64,000 nt of DNA from Streptomyces sp. NBC_01481 (GTDB lineage: Bacteria > Actinomycetota > Actinomycetes > Streptomycetales > Streptomycetaceae). The stretch spans positions 372,001 to 436,000 of the forward strand of contig NZ_JAPEPT010000003.1 in assembly GCF_026339995.1 (NCBI RefSeq). Reading direction: 5' to 3'. Of this stretch, positions 35,444 through 43,591 are shown piece by piece. The notes beneath the pieces were generated by a model. It had not been told where the DNA came from. It saw only the letters and a program-made list of their open reading frames with translations, and ran no database searches. Numbering within the stretch: the first letter of the stretch is position 1; the number at the start of each line of letters is the position of its first letter. Made by a program: the position numbers and the translations under genes.

Positions 35444-36684
35444 GCGACACTCACCGCCGTTCCGCGGGCCATCGGTCCGAACAGCAGCGTCGTGACCGCG
35501 GGCACACGGTCGGCCGGCACCCCGAGGACGGGGGCCACGAGCGAGCCGACGGCACGCTGCTCGGCCGCGGTCGCCGACACCCCGGCTCCGCCGGGCAGCC
35601 CGCCCGCGCCCGTCCGCTTCGTACCGTCGTCGAGATGGACCTCCGGTGCCGGGACACGGGGGCTGGGCAGACCTCTGCAGTCGGGTCCTGAGTGCTCTGC
35701 ATAGCGCGGTTCCTCACCGGGTCGGTACGCGGGCCGGGGACGGACGAATTCGAGCGTGATGCGCATCTCCCCGCCCGCGAACGCCTTTTCGGATGCCGCC
35801 TCCTGGCGCACCAGGCCGTCGAGGAGGCAGGGGTACTCGGGGGAGTAGCGGGCGAACAGCGCCAGGGTCGGCCGGGAGACCCGGCCGAGCGTGATCAGCC
35901 GGTCGCCGTTGTCGTCGAAGAACTTCTCCGCGGTGCCCGCGACCGTGGTGGTCGCCTTCAGGGCCTCGGCCAGCCGGTCCTGCTGCTCGACGAGCGTGCG
36001 GCTTGTGGTGACGGAGTTGCGCAGGATCCGCATCAGATCGGGTGCCGCGTCGCCGTACACCTCGGCCACATCGGCGAAGCGCGCGATGTCCTCCTTGATG
36101 GACGGCATATGGGGGTTGAGCTCGCGCAAATACCCTTCGACGCGGGTCAGATTGGCGCCGATGCGATCGCCGCGCCCTTCCAGGGCGGTGGCGAACGCGG
36201 ACAGGGTGGCGTTGAGCTCCGCGGGCCGTACGGTGCGCAGCAGCGGCAGCAGGTCGTTGAGCAACTGCTGCACCTCGATACCGACCGTGGTGCGGTCCTG
36301 CGTGATGACATCACCGCCGCGGATGGGCCGGACGCCGGAACTGCGCGGCGCCACCAGCTCGACGAACTTCTCCCCGAACAGCGTCTTGGGCAGCAGCCGG
36401 GCGTGCACATCGGCCGGGATCCGCGCGACATGCTCCGGTTTGAGTGCGATGTCGACGGTCGCCTTGCTGCCGTCGGCCCGCACCGCGCGCACCTCGCCGA
36501 CCAGCAGCCCGCGCAGCTTGACGTCGGCCCGGGGATCCAGCTGGTTGCCCAGCGTGTCGGCCTCCAGCGTGATGCGTACGACCGAGGTGAACACCTGCTG
36601 GTACACGGCCACGGACAACGACAGCAACAGCCCCATCACCACGATGAAGGCGACGCCGTACAGCTTCAGTCGGACGGTCCGCAC
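35440..36684 (-). CDS. Mce family protein, first of the set (MceA-like)
   Basis: A 414-residue protein: membrane anchor at about 7-29, MCE domain (VRITLEADTLGNQLDPRADVKLRGLLVGEVRAV.., about 35-112), helical domain and a Pro-rich C-terminus. The GTG start at 36684 lies six bases after the YrbE permease stop and is preceded by GGGG. This is the only junction in the operon without an overlap in which stop and start share bases. In mycobacteria MceA defines the substrate-facing end of the complex. Confidence 0.88.
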   Translation of the reverse strand: MRTVRLKLYGVAFIVVMGLLLSLSVAVYQQVFTSVVRITLEADTLGNQLDPRADVKLRGLLVGEVRAVRADGSKATVDIALKPEHVARIPADVHARLLPKTLFGEKFVELVAPRSSGVRPIRGGDVITQDRTTVGIEVQQLLNDLLPLLRTVRPAELNATLSAFATALEGRGDRIGANLTRVEGYLRELNPHMPSIKEDIARFADVAEVYGDAAPDLMRILRNSVTTSRTLVEQQDRLAEALKATTTVAGTAEKFFDDNGDRLITLGRVSRPTLALFARYSPEYPCLLDGLVRQEAASEKAFAGGEMRITLEFVRPRPAYRPGEEPRYAEHSGPDCRGLPSPRVPAPEVHLDDGTKRTGAGGLPGGAGVSATAAEQRAVGSLVAPVLGVPADRVPAVTTLLFGPMARGTAVSVA

Positions 36685-36689
36685 CGGCC

Positions 36690-37499
36690 CTACCCCGCAA
36701 TCCGTACGGTCGTGTTGGCGCCCCAGATCGCCAGACTGAGGAAGAAGTCGAGGATGTTGATGGCGACGATCGAGGTGCGCACCGCACGGCCAACGGCGAC
36801 ACCCACGCCCGCCGGGCCGCCGCTCGCGTAGTAGCCGTAGTAGCAGTGCACAAGGATGATCACGACGGCGAAGACGATCACCTTGCCGAAGGACCACAGC
36901 ACATCGACCGGCGGCAGATACTGCTGGAAGTAGTGGTCGTAGGTGCCGGTCGACTGCCCGTAGTAGCCGGTCGTGATGGTGCGCGCGGCGAAGTACGAGG
37001 ACAGCAGCCCGATCACATACAGCGGGATCACGGCGACAAAGCCGGCGATCATCCGGGTGGTCACCAGGAAAGGCAGCGAGGGAACGCCCATCACCTCCAG
37101 GGCGTCGGTCTCCTCGCTGATCCGCATCGCGCCGAGCTGCGCGGTGAATCCGGCACCGACCGTCGCGGACAGGGCGAGACCCGCCACCAGCGGTGCGATC
37201 TCACGGGTGTTGAAGTACGCCGAGAGGAACGCCACGAAGTTCGACGTGCCCAGCTGGTTCAGGGCCGCGTAGCCCTGCAGGCCGACCTCGGTACCGGTGA
37301 AGAAGGACAGGAAGGCGATGACACCGACCGTGCCGCCGACGACCGCCAGCGCACCGCGGCCGAAGCTCACCTCCGCGAGCAGCCGCAGGGTCTCCTTCTT
37401 GTAGCGGCGCAGGGTCCGGCCGGTCCATGCCAGTGAGCGCCCGTAGAAGGTCAGTTGGGTGCCCAGTTCATCGAGCCAGTGCGTGAGCGCCATCCTCAT
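36690..37499 (-). CDS. YrbE-family MCE transporter permease B
   Basis: A 269-residue MlaE/YrbE permease with about six helices. The conserved EQ-loop equivalent is AGLALSATVGAGFTAQLGAMRISEETDALEVMGVPSLPFLVTTR, where the permease contacts the ATPase. It pairs with permease A (37496-38266). The ATG at 37499 overlaps the upstream stop; six bases downstream is an alternative ATG. Confidence 0.92.
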   Translation of the reverse strand: MRMALTHWLDELGTQLTFYGRSLAWTGRTLRRYKKETLRLLAEVSFGRGALAVVGGTVGVIAFLSFFTGTEVGLQGYAALNQLGTSNFVAFLSAYFNTREIAPLVAGLALSATVGAGFTAQLGAMRISEETDALEVMGVPSLPFLVTTRMIAGFVAVIPLYVIGLLSSYFAARTITTGYYGQSTGTYDHYFQQYLPPVDVLWSFGKVIVFAVVIILVHCYYGYYASGGPAGVGVAVGRAVRTSIVAINILDFFLSLAIWGANTTVRIAG

Positions 37500-38266
37500 C
37501 CCCTCTGCGGCACGATCTGGAAGTAGGCGGCCGTCATCACGAAGTTGGTGACGAACAGCAGCATGAAAGTGATCACGACCGACTGGTTGACGGCGTCGCC
37601 GACACCCTTCGGGCCGCCCTTGGCGGTGAGCCCCTTGTACGAGGCGACGATCGCGGCGATGGCGCCGAACACCAGGGCCTTCAGCTCGGCCGCCCACAGG
37701 TCCGACAGCTGGGCGAGGGTGGTGAAGGAGGCGAGATAGGCGCCGGGTGTGCCGTTCTGCAGGACCACGTTGAAGAAGTAGCCGCCGGCCACGCCGACGA
37801 CCGAGACCAGCCCGTTGAGCAGCACCGCCACCAGCATCGTCGCCAGCACCCGCGGTACGACGAGCCGGTGGATGGGGTCGATGCCCAGCACCTGCATCGC
37901 GTCGATCTCCTCGCGGATCTTCCGCGCCCCGAGGTCCGCGCAGATCGCGGTGCCTCCCGCCCCGGCGATCAGCAGCGCGGTCACGATCGGCGAGGCCTCG
38001 CGCAGCACCGCCAGGACGGACGCGGCACCGGCGAAGGACTGCGCGCCCAGCTGCCGGGTCAGGCTGCCGATCTGCAGCGCGATCACGGCGCCGAAGGGAA
38101 TGGAAACCAGCGCGGTCGGCAGGATCGTGACGCTGGCGATGAACCAGGCCTGCTGGATGAACTCCCGTGCCTGGAAGGGGCGTTTGGGTATCGTCCGCAG
38201 GACGTCGAGACCCATTGCGAAGAGGTTGCCCGTGTGCCTGAGGGCTCCGGTGGGCGACAGGCTCAT
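37496..38266 (-). CDS. YrbE-family MCE transporter permease A
   Basis: A 256-residue MlaE/YrbE permease. The core motif is LLIAGAGGTAICADLGARKIREEIDAMQVLGIDPIHRLVVPRVLA, similar to permease B. Together they form the heterodimeric membrane channel driven by the ATPase encoded just upstream. ATGA overlaps on both sides. Confidence 0.92.
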   Translation of the reverse strand: MSLSPTGALRHTGNLFAMGLDVLRTIPKRPFQAREFIQQAWFIASVTILPTALVSIPFGAVIALQIGSLTRQLGAQSFAGAASVLAVLREASPIVTALLIAGAGGTAICADLGARKIREEIDAMQVLGIDPIHRLVVPRVLATMLVAVLLNGLVSVVGVAGGYFFNVVLQNGTPGAYLASFTTLAQLSDLWAAELKALVFGAIAAIVASYKGLTAKGGPKGVGDAVNQSVVITFMLLFVTNFVMTAAYFQIVPQRG

Positions 38267-39222
38267 ACGTCCGCCCCCCTTCCGCGCACCGCGGCACGCA
38301 TCTGTCGCAGCGCCTCGCGCTCGGCGATCGCCTCCCAGCGCGGCGGACGGGTGATCCCCGCGGTGGGCAGAAGGCGCGGCGTCAGCTCGGGCAGGCCTTG
38401 CGGTACGGGGTCGGCGGCATCGCCGAGCTGTGCCAGCTCCTGCTCGACCTGGGCCGCGTCCTTCTCCTCGGCCATGCCGATCGGACCTTGCATCCGGCCG
38501 TTGAGGAACTGCCGTACCACCGGCTCCTCGCTGGTCAGCAGCTTCTCCCGGGGGCCGAACATCACCAGTTCGCGGCGGAAGAGCAGCCCGATGTTGTCCG
38601 GGACCTGCCGTGCGGAGGCGATGTCGTGGGTGACGATCAGAAAGGTCGCGTCGATCTGCGCGTTGAGGTCGACGATCAGCTGGTTGAGATAGGCCACCCG
38701 GACCGGGTCGAGCCCCGAGTCCGGCTCGTCGAAGAGGATGATCTCCGGATCGAGCACCAGCGCCCGGGCGAGTCCCGCCCGTTTGCGCATCCCGCCGGAT
38801 ATCTCGCCGGGCAGCTTCTCCTCGGCGCCGATCAGGCCGACCATGTCCATCTTCTCGAGCACGATCCGTCTGATCGCGCTCTCCGGTTTGCGGGTGTGCT
38901 CACGCAGCGGGAAGGCGATGTTGTCGTAGAGGTTCATGGACCCGAACAGCGCGCCGTCCTGGAACAGCACGCCGAACAGCTTCCGCACCTCGTACAGGTC
39001 GTGTTCGCGCAGGGCGGTGATGTCGGTTCCCGCGATCCGGATCGACCCGCGTTCGGGCCTGAGCAGCCCGACGAGCGTCTTGAGGAACACCGACTTGCCC
39101 GTGCCCGAAGGGCCGAGCATCACCGAGACCTCGCCGGCGGGCAGCGTCAGCGAAACGTCCTGCCAGATGACCTGGTGGCCGAAGGACTTGGTCAGTCCTT
39201 CCACACAGATCTCGACACCCAT
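38263..39222 (-). CDS. MCE transporter ATP-binding protein (MceG/MlaF type)
   Basis: A 319-residue ABC ATPase. It begins MGVEICVEGLTKSFGHQVIWQDV, with Walker A GPSGTGKS, signature LPGEISGGMRKRAGLARALV, and Walker B IILFDEPDSGLDPVR. ISGGMRKR is the MlaF/Mkl form of the signature. A roughly 60-residue C-terminal extension after the ABC domain is typical of MceG. ATG 39222 has GAAGGG nine bases upstream; GTG 39231 is an alternative. In mycobacteria this ATPase is encoded away from the mce operons, whereas here it leads the operon. Confidence 0.93.
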   Translation of the reverse strand: MGVEICVEGLTKSFGHQVIWQDVSLTLPAGEVSVMLGPSGTGKSVFLKTLVGLLRPERGSIRIAGTDITALREHDLYEVRKLFGVLFQDGALFGSMNLYDNIAFPLREHTRKPESAIRRIVLEKMDMVGLIGAEEKLPGEISGGMRKRAGLARALVLDPEIILFDEPDSGLDPVRVAYLNQLIVDLNAQIDATFLIVTHDIASARQVPDNIGLLFRRELVMFGPREKLLTSEEPVVRQFLNGRMQGPIGMAEEKDAAQVEQELAQLGDAADPVPQGLPELTPRLLPTAGITRPPRWEAIAEREALRQMRAAVRGRGADV

Positions 39223-39322
39223 CCGGTTCACCCTTCAGCCGTGGAGCAGCTCCGACATCTGCTCTACGGGGAGGGGCGGCCGGTCCGTCGCTGCGGGCCG
39301 AAGAATTTTTCCGGGAGGTTTC

Positions 39323-40375
39323 CTACGGGTGAGGAACGGGCGACGCGGCGTCCGACATGTCCACGGGAAGGTCCCCGGTGGGAAGGTCCTGCGTGGGCAG
39401 GGACGCCGACGGCAGCGACGTCGATGGCACGGACGGCACGGACGCGGACGGCAAGGGTGCCGACGGCAGGCCGGACAGGCCGGGTAGGGGAATCTCCGGC
39501 ACCTTGGGCACCCCCGGGACGTCCGGAACCGCCGGAGCGGTCAGCGGCAGCGGCGGCAGAGGGGGCAGCGAAACCCCCGGCAGGGACGTGAGCAAGGGGC
39601 CGCCGGAAGGCCGCCCGGTGTCCGTATCGGCCCGCGGCGAGGCGGTGGGAGCGGGCGCGGTCGGCGCAGGGCCACCGCCCGACTCCCGCGCATCCCCTGC
39701 CTGTGACACCGCCGGGGACGCAGGACGCGGCGAGCCGGGCCCGTCGCTCTCGTGGACGTGCGGCAGCAGGATCAGGCCCGCGAACGCCAGCGTTGCCGCC
39801 GTCGAGGCCACCACCATCGCCTGGGCATGCCCGCCGCGCGGGCGGCCGTGCCCGATCAGCCACAGGGCGCCGCCCAGCGTGGCGGCCAGCGAATGGCGCA
39901 GGGTCCGACGCGCCCGCGCAAGCAGCGACTCGACCGTCCGGTAGCTCAGCCCCATCTTCACGGCGACCTGGCCCACATCCAGGTCCTCGGACTTCAGCCA
40001 CAGGGCCTCGGCCTGGCGGGCGGGCAGCTCACCGCTCCGTACCGCGAGCCATCGGGCCTCGGCGCGGTCGCAGACCGCCTCCTCGACCGGCACCGGGACC
40101 GGTGTCAGGAGCGTCGGCTGGCTGCGCACCTCGCTCTCCCGGTTGACCTGCCGGTAGCGGTCCACGCACAGCCGCATCGTCACCGTCGTCAGCCATGCGC
40201 CGAGCCGCTCGTCGTCCAGTTCCGGGTGCTCGGCGGCGCGCAGCATCGCCTCGTGTACGGCGTCCTCGGCGTCCTCCAGACTCATGGACCTGCGCCGGGC
40301 CACCTTGAGCAGCTGCTCGCGGTGGCTCCAGGCGCGCTGCCACCGGTCGTCGGCCTCGTCTGTGTCCGTCGCCAT
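39323..40375 (-). CDS. ECF RNA polymerase sigma factor with transmembrane segment and Pro-rich external tail
   Basis: A 350-residue protein. Region 2 (about 15-85; MSLEDAEDAVHEAMLRAAEHPEL.. RLCVDRYRQ) and region 4 (about 115-165; LPARQAEALWLKSEDLDVGQVAVKMGLSYRTVESLLARARRTLR) make a complete ECF sigma. It is then followed by a membrane helix (about 185-206) and about 145 residues of Pro/Ser/Leu repeats. ECF sigmas are normally about 200 residues and soluble. A membrane-held sigma could be released by proteolysis or could sense the envelope through its tail. It lies between a lytic transglycosylase and the mce operon, all on one strand. Confidence 0.85.
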   Translation of the reverse strand: MATDTDEADDRWQRAWSHREQLLKVARRRSMSLEDAEDAVHEAMLRAAEHPELDDERLGAWLTTVTMRLCVDRYRQVNRESEVRSQPTLLTPVPVPVEEAVCDRAEARWLAVRSGELPARQAEALWLKSEDLDVGQVAVKMGLSYRTVESLLARARRTLRHSLAATLGGALWLIGHGRPRGGHAQAMVVASTAATLAFAGLILLPHVHESDGPGSPRPASPAVSQAGDARESGGGPAPTAPAPTASPRADTDTGRPSGGPLLTSLPGVSLPPLPPLPLTAPAVPDVPGVPKVPEIPLPGLSGLPSAPLPSASVPSVPSTSLPSASLPTQDLPTGDLPVDMSDAASPVPHP

Positions 40376-40432
40376 GAGGGCCCCTTCGCGCTCACCCGGC
40401 CGGGCAGGTGCAGAGGCCCGGCGCGGGGGAGA

Positions 40433-41482
40433 TTACCGCCCGGTATCCGGGCTTGTGGAGGGGGAGGCGCGCATCGATTCCGTTCCGTTGCTGGTCAGCC
40501 CGCCGAGCCCGGGCAGCTCGCCGATGGGGTTCGGGACCGTCGGCAGCGGCAACGAGGGCACCGTGGCGGGTCCGCCGCTCTTCGACGGCGAGGGTGAAGG
40601 GGCGGGCGTGGGCGAGGAGTTGGGCGCTGCGGACGCGCCCGCCGGGTGGGCGGGAGCCGCCGCGGACGCAGCCGGCCGTGGTTGCGTGGGGGCCTTCGGC
40701 TTCGGGCGGACCGCCGGTCCGGCACCCTGGTCCGGCACGACCCGGTGGCCTTCGAGGTAGTACGTGAACCACGCCCTGACCGTGCGCAGATACGCACCGG
40801 AGCGGTTGTAGCCGAGAATCGCGCGGTCCAGGTCCGCCGCCCGGGAGAGATCGCGCCCGCCCGCGCACAGGTAGTGCCCCGCCGCGAGCGCCGCGTCGTA
40901 GATGTTGCCCGGATCGCTGTGTCCGTCGCGGTTGCCGTCGGCGCCCCAGACGTCCCAGGTCGAGGGGATGAACTGCATCGGGCCGACAGCACGGTCGTAC
41001 GAGGAGTCCCCGTCGTACAGCCCGCCGTCGGTGTCCCTGATGACGGCGAACCCCTTGCCGTCCAGACGCGGGCCGAGGATCGGGGTGAGCGTCGTGCCGT
41101 CCGCCCGCACCCGGCCGCCGCGCGCCTGCCCGGACTCGACCTGCCCGATCGCGGCGAGCAGCTGCCAGCGCAGACGGCACCCCGGCCTGCTGTCCGCGAG
41201 CTCGTCCTCGGCCTGCCGGTAGGCGGCCAGGACGGTGGCGGGCAGCGCCCCGCCGACCGGTGCGCCGCTCTCGGTGTCGTGTGCCGCGCCGCGCGCCCGC
41301 AGGGGTGGAAGCTCGGTGCGGTACGGGGTGTCTCCGGAGACGCTCGGCCCGGGCGGTACCGGGCGAACCCTCGGGGCCGGTGCGTGCGCCGCCGTTCCCG
41401 GTGCCTGTGATGCGGTCAGTGCCGCCATGGCCGCCGTGACGACCACGCTCGCGTGGACACCTCTGCGCTTGCGCCCTGTCAT
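40433..41482 (-). CDS. Secreted lytic murein transglycosylase
   Basis: A 349-residue exported protein: signal peptide about 1-33, then an SLT/MltB-like domain with AIGQVESGQARGG (catalytic Glu116), AVGPMQFIPSTWDVWGADGNRDG and DAALAAGHYLCAGGRDLS, followed by AILGYNRSGAYLRTVRAWFTYY. The C-terminal 120 residues are Pro/Ala/Ser-rich, as in cell-wall-spanning linkers. It cleaves peptidoglycan with 1,6-anhydro bond formation. GGGAGGGG precedes the ATG. The sigma factor gene starts 58 bases after its stop, so the two may be co-transcribed. Confidence 0.88.
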   Translation of the reverse strand: MTGRKRRGVHASVVVTAAMAALTASQAPGTAAHAPAPRVRPVPPGPSVSGDTPYRTELPPLRARGAAHDTESGAPVGGALPATVLAAYRQAEDELADSRPGCRLRWQLLAAIGQVESGQARGGRVRADGTTLTPILGPRLDGKGFAVIRDTDGGLYDGDSSYDRAVGPMQFIPSTWDVWGADGNRDGHSDPGNIYDAALAAGHYLCAGGRDLSRAADLDRAILGYNRSGAYLRTVRAWFTYYLEGHRVVPDQGAGPAVRPKPKAPTQPRPAASAAAPAHPAGASAAPNSSPTPAPSPSPSKSGGPATVPSLPLPTVPNPIGELPGLGGLTSNGTESMRASPSTSPDTGR

Positions 41483-41648
41483 GATGCAGACCCCTCCCAG
41501 TACCGCTGCTCTGCGCCCCGTTCACCTGCTCTACGCGGCAGCGGCGTCCGTCCGTCGCGACGTGTCGTACCTTTTCCGGAGCTTTTCGGGAGCTGTTCCG
41601 GCCCGGGAGGCCGACGACTGCGCCGAAGTGCGCGGCTAACGTGGGGGC
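41483..41648. promoter_or_regulatory. Divergent promoter region with leaderless-type -10 box
   Basis: 166 bases between the transglycosylase and the 83-residue protein. TAACGT at 41637-41642 lies six bases before the rightward ATG, the placement of a -10 element for a leaderless mRNA. The same hexamer sits eight bases before the response-regulator ATG at 57495. Confidence 0.5.
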
Positions 41649-41900
41649 ATGGTGCGACTGAGAGTGGAGTTCACGACCGAGCCGTTCGACCTGGACGAGC
41701 CGCCGGCGCACGCGCTGGCCGTCCGCGAGGTCGTCCAGAGCGCGGATCTGGACAAGGTGGATGTGGGCCCCTTCGGCAATACGGCCGAGGGCGGCGCCGA
41801 CGAGGTGCTGAGCGCGGTCGACATGCTGCTGCGCAAGGCTCTGGCCGCCGGGGCCACCCGGGTCTCGCTGCAGGTCAACGTGGTGGAGGGCGAGGCATGA
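41649..41900 (+). CDS. Small MTH1187/YkoF-like thiamine-binding-fold protein
   Basis: An 83-residue protein with the alternating pattern LRVEFTTEPFD.. VDVGPFGNTAEGGADEVLSAVDMLLRKALAAGATRVSLQVNVV. GP.GNTAEG followed by GA.RVS.Q resembles the small ferredoxin-like proteins of the MTH1187 family, some of which bind thiamine. No Shine-Dalgarno is seen, and a TAACGT box six bases upstream suggests a leaderless message. Its stop overlaps the next start (ATGA), linking it to the HTH protein. Confidence 0.7.
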   Translation: MVRLRVEFTTEPFDLDEPPAHALAVREVVQSADLDKVDVGPFGNTAEGGADEVLSAVDMLLRKALAAGATRVSLQVNVVEGEA

Positions 41901-42280
41901 CCGAGCCCGCCGACCACGCACTCGCACAGGCCGTCAAGCCGCTCGTGGACGCCATGGGGGGCGAGCTGCTCGCGCCTGGTGAGGCCCGCGAGGACGATGT
42001 CGTACTCAGCTGGGAGGGCGAGGAGGTCCTCGCCGTACGACTCCCGCAGCTCGCGGACTCTCTCGACCACATCCTGGCCGCCATGGAGCGCCGGCACGGC
42101 ATGCCGCTGTCTGAGCTGGACCGCAAGACCAAGCAGCTCGTCGTGCGAACCCTGGAGGCGCGCGGCGCGTTCTCGGTACGGCACGGTGTGGAGACGGTGG
42201 CCGGTGCGCTCGGCGTCAGCCGATTCACCGTCTACAACTACCTGAACCGGGAAACAAAGACGCGGGCGGAGAGCCCGTAG
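41897..42280 (+). CDS. Small protein with C-terminal Fis/PucR-type helix-turn-helix
   Basis: A 127-residue protein. The last 50 residues (LVVRTLEARGAFSVRHGVETVAGALGVSRFTVYNYLNRE) are a clear helix-turn-helix of the kind that ends PucR and other purine-catabolism regulators. The first half is acidic and unrecognised. It lies just upstream of uraD-uraH-uricase, so a regulatory role there is plausible though not shown. It starts on an ATGA overlap and has no sensor domain of the usual PucR type. Confidence 0.75.
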   Translation: MTEPADHALAQAVKPLVDAMGGELLAPGEAREDDVVLSWEGEEVLAVRLPQLADSLDHILAAMERRHGMPLSELDRKTKQLVVRTLEARGAFSVRHGVETVAGALGVSRFTVYNYLNRETKTRAESP

Positions 42281-42313
42281 GCGGCCGTCGGTTTCCCCCG
42301 GGAGCCGACCGTC

Positions 42314-42607
42314 CTACAAATTCGCGTGCATCTCTTCCGGTTTCCACTCAAGGCATTTGCAGGAACTCCATGACGGAGTTTCATTCTGCTGGTCCGGCGA
42401 CGGAATGTTCTCGGCTGCCGGCGGCGCGGGCAATGGTTCCACGGGGAAAGTGGTCTGCGCTGCGAGAACTGCCCTCAGACGTCGGCGGCGTTCCAGCTCT
42501 TGCAGGTCCGTGCGCCACATCCGGCCGGCCGGAGGCGGAGACATGGCCGCCAGTACGGTGCACACCGCACCGAAGATCAGAGCGGTCCACAGCAGGATGT
42601 CTTTCAC
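42314..42607 (-). CDS. Small single-pass membrane protein, unknown function
   Basis: A 97-residue open frame starting GTG at 42607 behind GGGAGA (seven-base gap). MKDILLWTALIFGAVCTVLAAM forms one membrane helix, followed by a positively charged RTDLQELERRRRLRAVLAAQ (cytoplasmic side) and a polar, Cys-containing tail. It opposes its neighbours. I recognise no family. The start signal and the helix-plus-basic-residue layout argue that it is real. Confidence 0.5.
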   Translation of the reverse strand: MKDILLWTALIFGAVCTVLAAMSPPPAGRMWRTDLQELERRRRLRAVLAAQTTFPVEPLPAPPAAENIPSPDQQNETPSWSSCKCLEWKPEEMHANL

Positions 42608-43048
42608 AACAGTTCTCTCCCATGTGAGGGCATGCTGAGAGGCGAATTGCCTTTACGGGGTGGCAGGGGCGGGCATCGGCCGCCTGCTCGGCGTCTTCTG
42701 GGCGCCGGTTTTGCGATGACATCCACATAACGCCTTGGTCTATGCCAAGTTACGTGAGGGCTGTGCGATGTGGGCCGTTAGGGGTAGTTCCTATTTATGG
42801 TCCGGTGGGCGGCATTTATTAATGTCCGTCCGTACGATGCCCGGCGCGGCTCCCTGCCCGCCGTCATGAGCTGGACATGTCAGCCATGCCCGCCCGGCGG
42901 TTCTGTGCCACCGTGGACCTTCTGGATGTCCGGACGGCGGCTTGCGCCTTGCCGAGTTTTCAACAAAGTGTTGACGTCGTGTTGCCGGAGGGCGTTAGCT
43001 ACTCGCAGCCCGTCCAACGCACAGCGAAAAACAGCCACGGAGGCTCCC
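42608..43048. promoter_or_regulatory. Long regulatory intergenic region upstream of uraD
   Basis: About 440 bases, unusually AT-rich for this genome at 42790-42830 (TTCCTATTTATGG, GGCATTTATTAATG). It contains the palindromic operator at 42958-42976 and a short inverted repeat CTTGG-TCTATG-CCAAG near 42734-42749. Frames open through it look like extensions of the uraD frame and not a separate gene. Confidence 0.5.
42958..42976 (+). promoter_or_regulatory. Palindromic operator upstream of uraD (TCAACA-N3-TGTTGA)
   Basis: TTTCAACAAAGTGTTGACG contains the perfect 6-3-6 palindrome TCAACA-AAG-TGTTGA (42960-42974), about 75 bases before the uraD start. Eighteen of 19 bases match the catalase site at 26275-26293 in the same orientation relative to the gene, and the two sites lie at about the same distance from their start codons. 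Confidence 0.72.
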
Positions 43049-43591
43049 GTGACTTCAGGACCACACCCCTTGCCGGGGGCGGCCCCAGAACCCCCAGCGG
43101 GCCTCGCCCGGTTCAACGCCTCACAGGACAGCGCGGCCCTGGCCGCACTGCACGAGGTGTGCGCCAGTTCGGCATGGGGGAGCAAGCTGCTCGCCCAGCG
43201 TCCGTACGCCACCGCGGAGGCCCTCTTCGACGCCAGTGACGCCGCCATGGCCGAACTGACCGCCGAGGATCTGGCCGAGGCGATGGCGGGGCACCCGCCG
43301 ATCGGCCGCCCGAAGCCCGGGGACCCGACGTCCTCCCGCGAGCAGAGCGGGATGTCCGGGGCCTCCGAGGAGCTCAAGGCTGAAATGCTGGAACTGAACC
43401 TGTCCTACCAGGACACGTTCGGGCACGTCTTTCTGATCTGCGCCACCGGCCGGACCGGTGAGCAGATGCGCGACGCGGTCCGTGAGCGGATCGGGAACTC
43501 GCCCGAGCAGGAGCGGGAAATCGTCCGCACCGAACTGGGCAAGATCAACCGTATCCGGCTGAGCCGTCTCGTAGAGGAAGAGAGCGCATGA
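43049..43591 (+). CDS. uraD: 2-oxo-4-hydroxy-4-carboxy-5-ureidoimidazoline (OHCU) decarboxylase
   Basis: A 180-residue helical protein. LAEAMAGHPPIGRPK carries the catalytic His82 in the family HPxIG motif, SREQSG the partner Glu near 102-104, and FGHVFLICATGRTGEQM the substrate-closing loop. It decarboxylates OHCU to S-allantoin. GTG 43049 is preceded by GGAGGCTCCC; upstream in-frame sequence lacks similarity. Its stop overlaps the uraH start, giving coupled production of the two unstable-intermediate enzymes. Confidence 0.93.
   Translation: MTSGPHPLPGAAPEPPAGLARFNASQDSAALAALHEVCASSAWGSKLLAQRPYATAEALFDASDAAMAELTAEDLAEAMAGHPPIGRPKPGDPTSSREQSGMSGASEELKAEMLELNLSYQDTFGHVFLICATGRTGEQMRDAVRERIGNSPEQEREIVRTELGKINRIRLSRLVEEESA

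Noticed and set aside
42797..43048. N-terminal extension of uraD from 42797
   Set aside because: The extra 84 codons lack similarity to OHCU decarboxylases and cover the palindromic operator. GTG 43049 has GGAGG in front.
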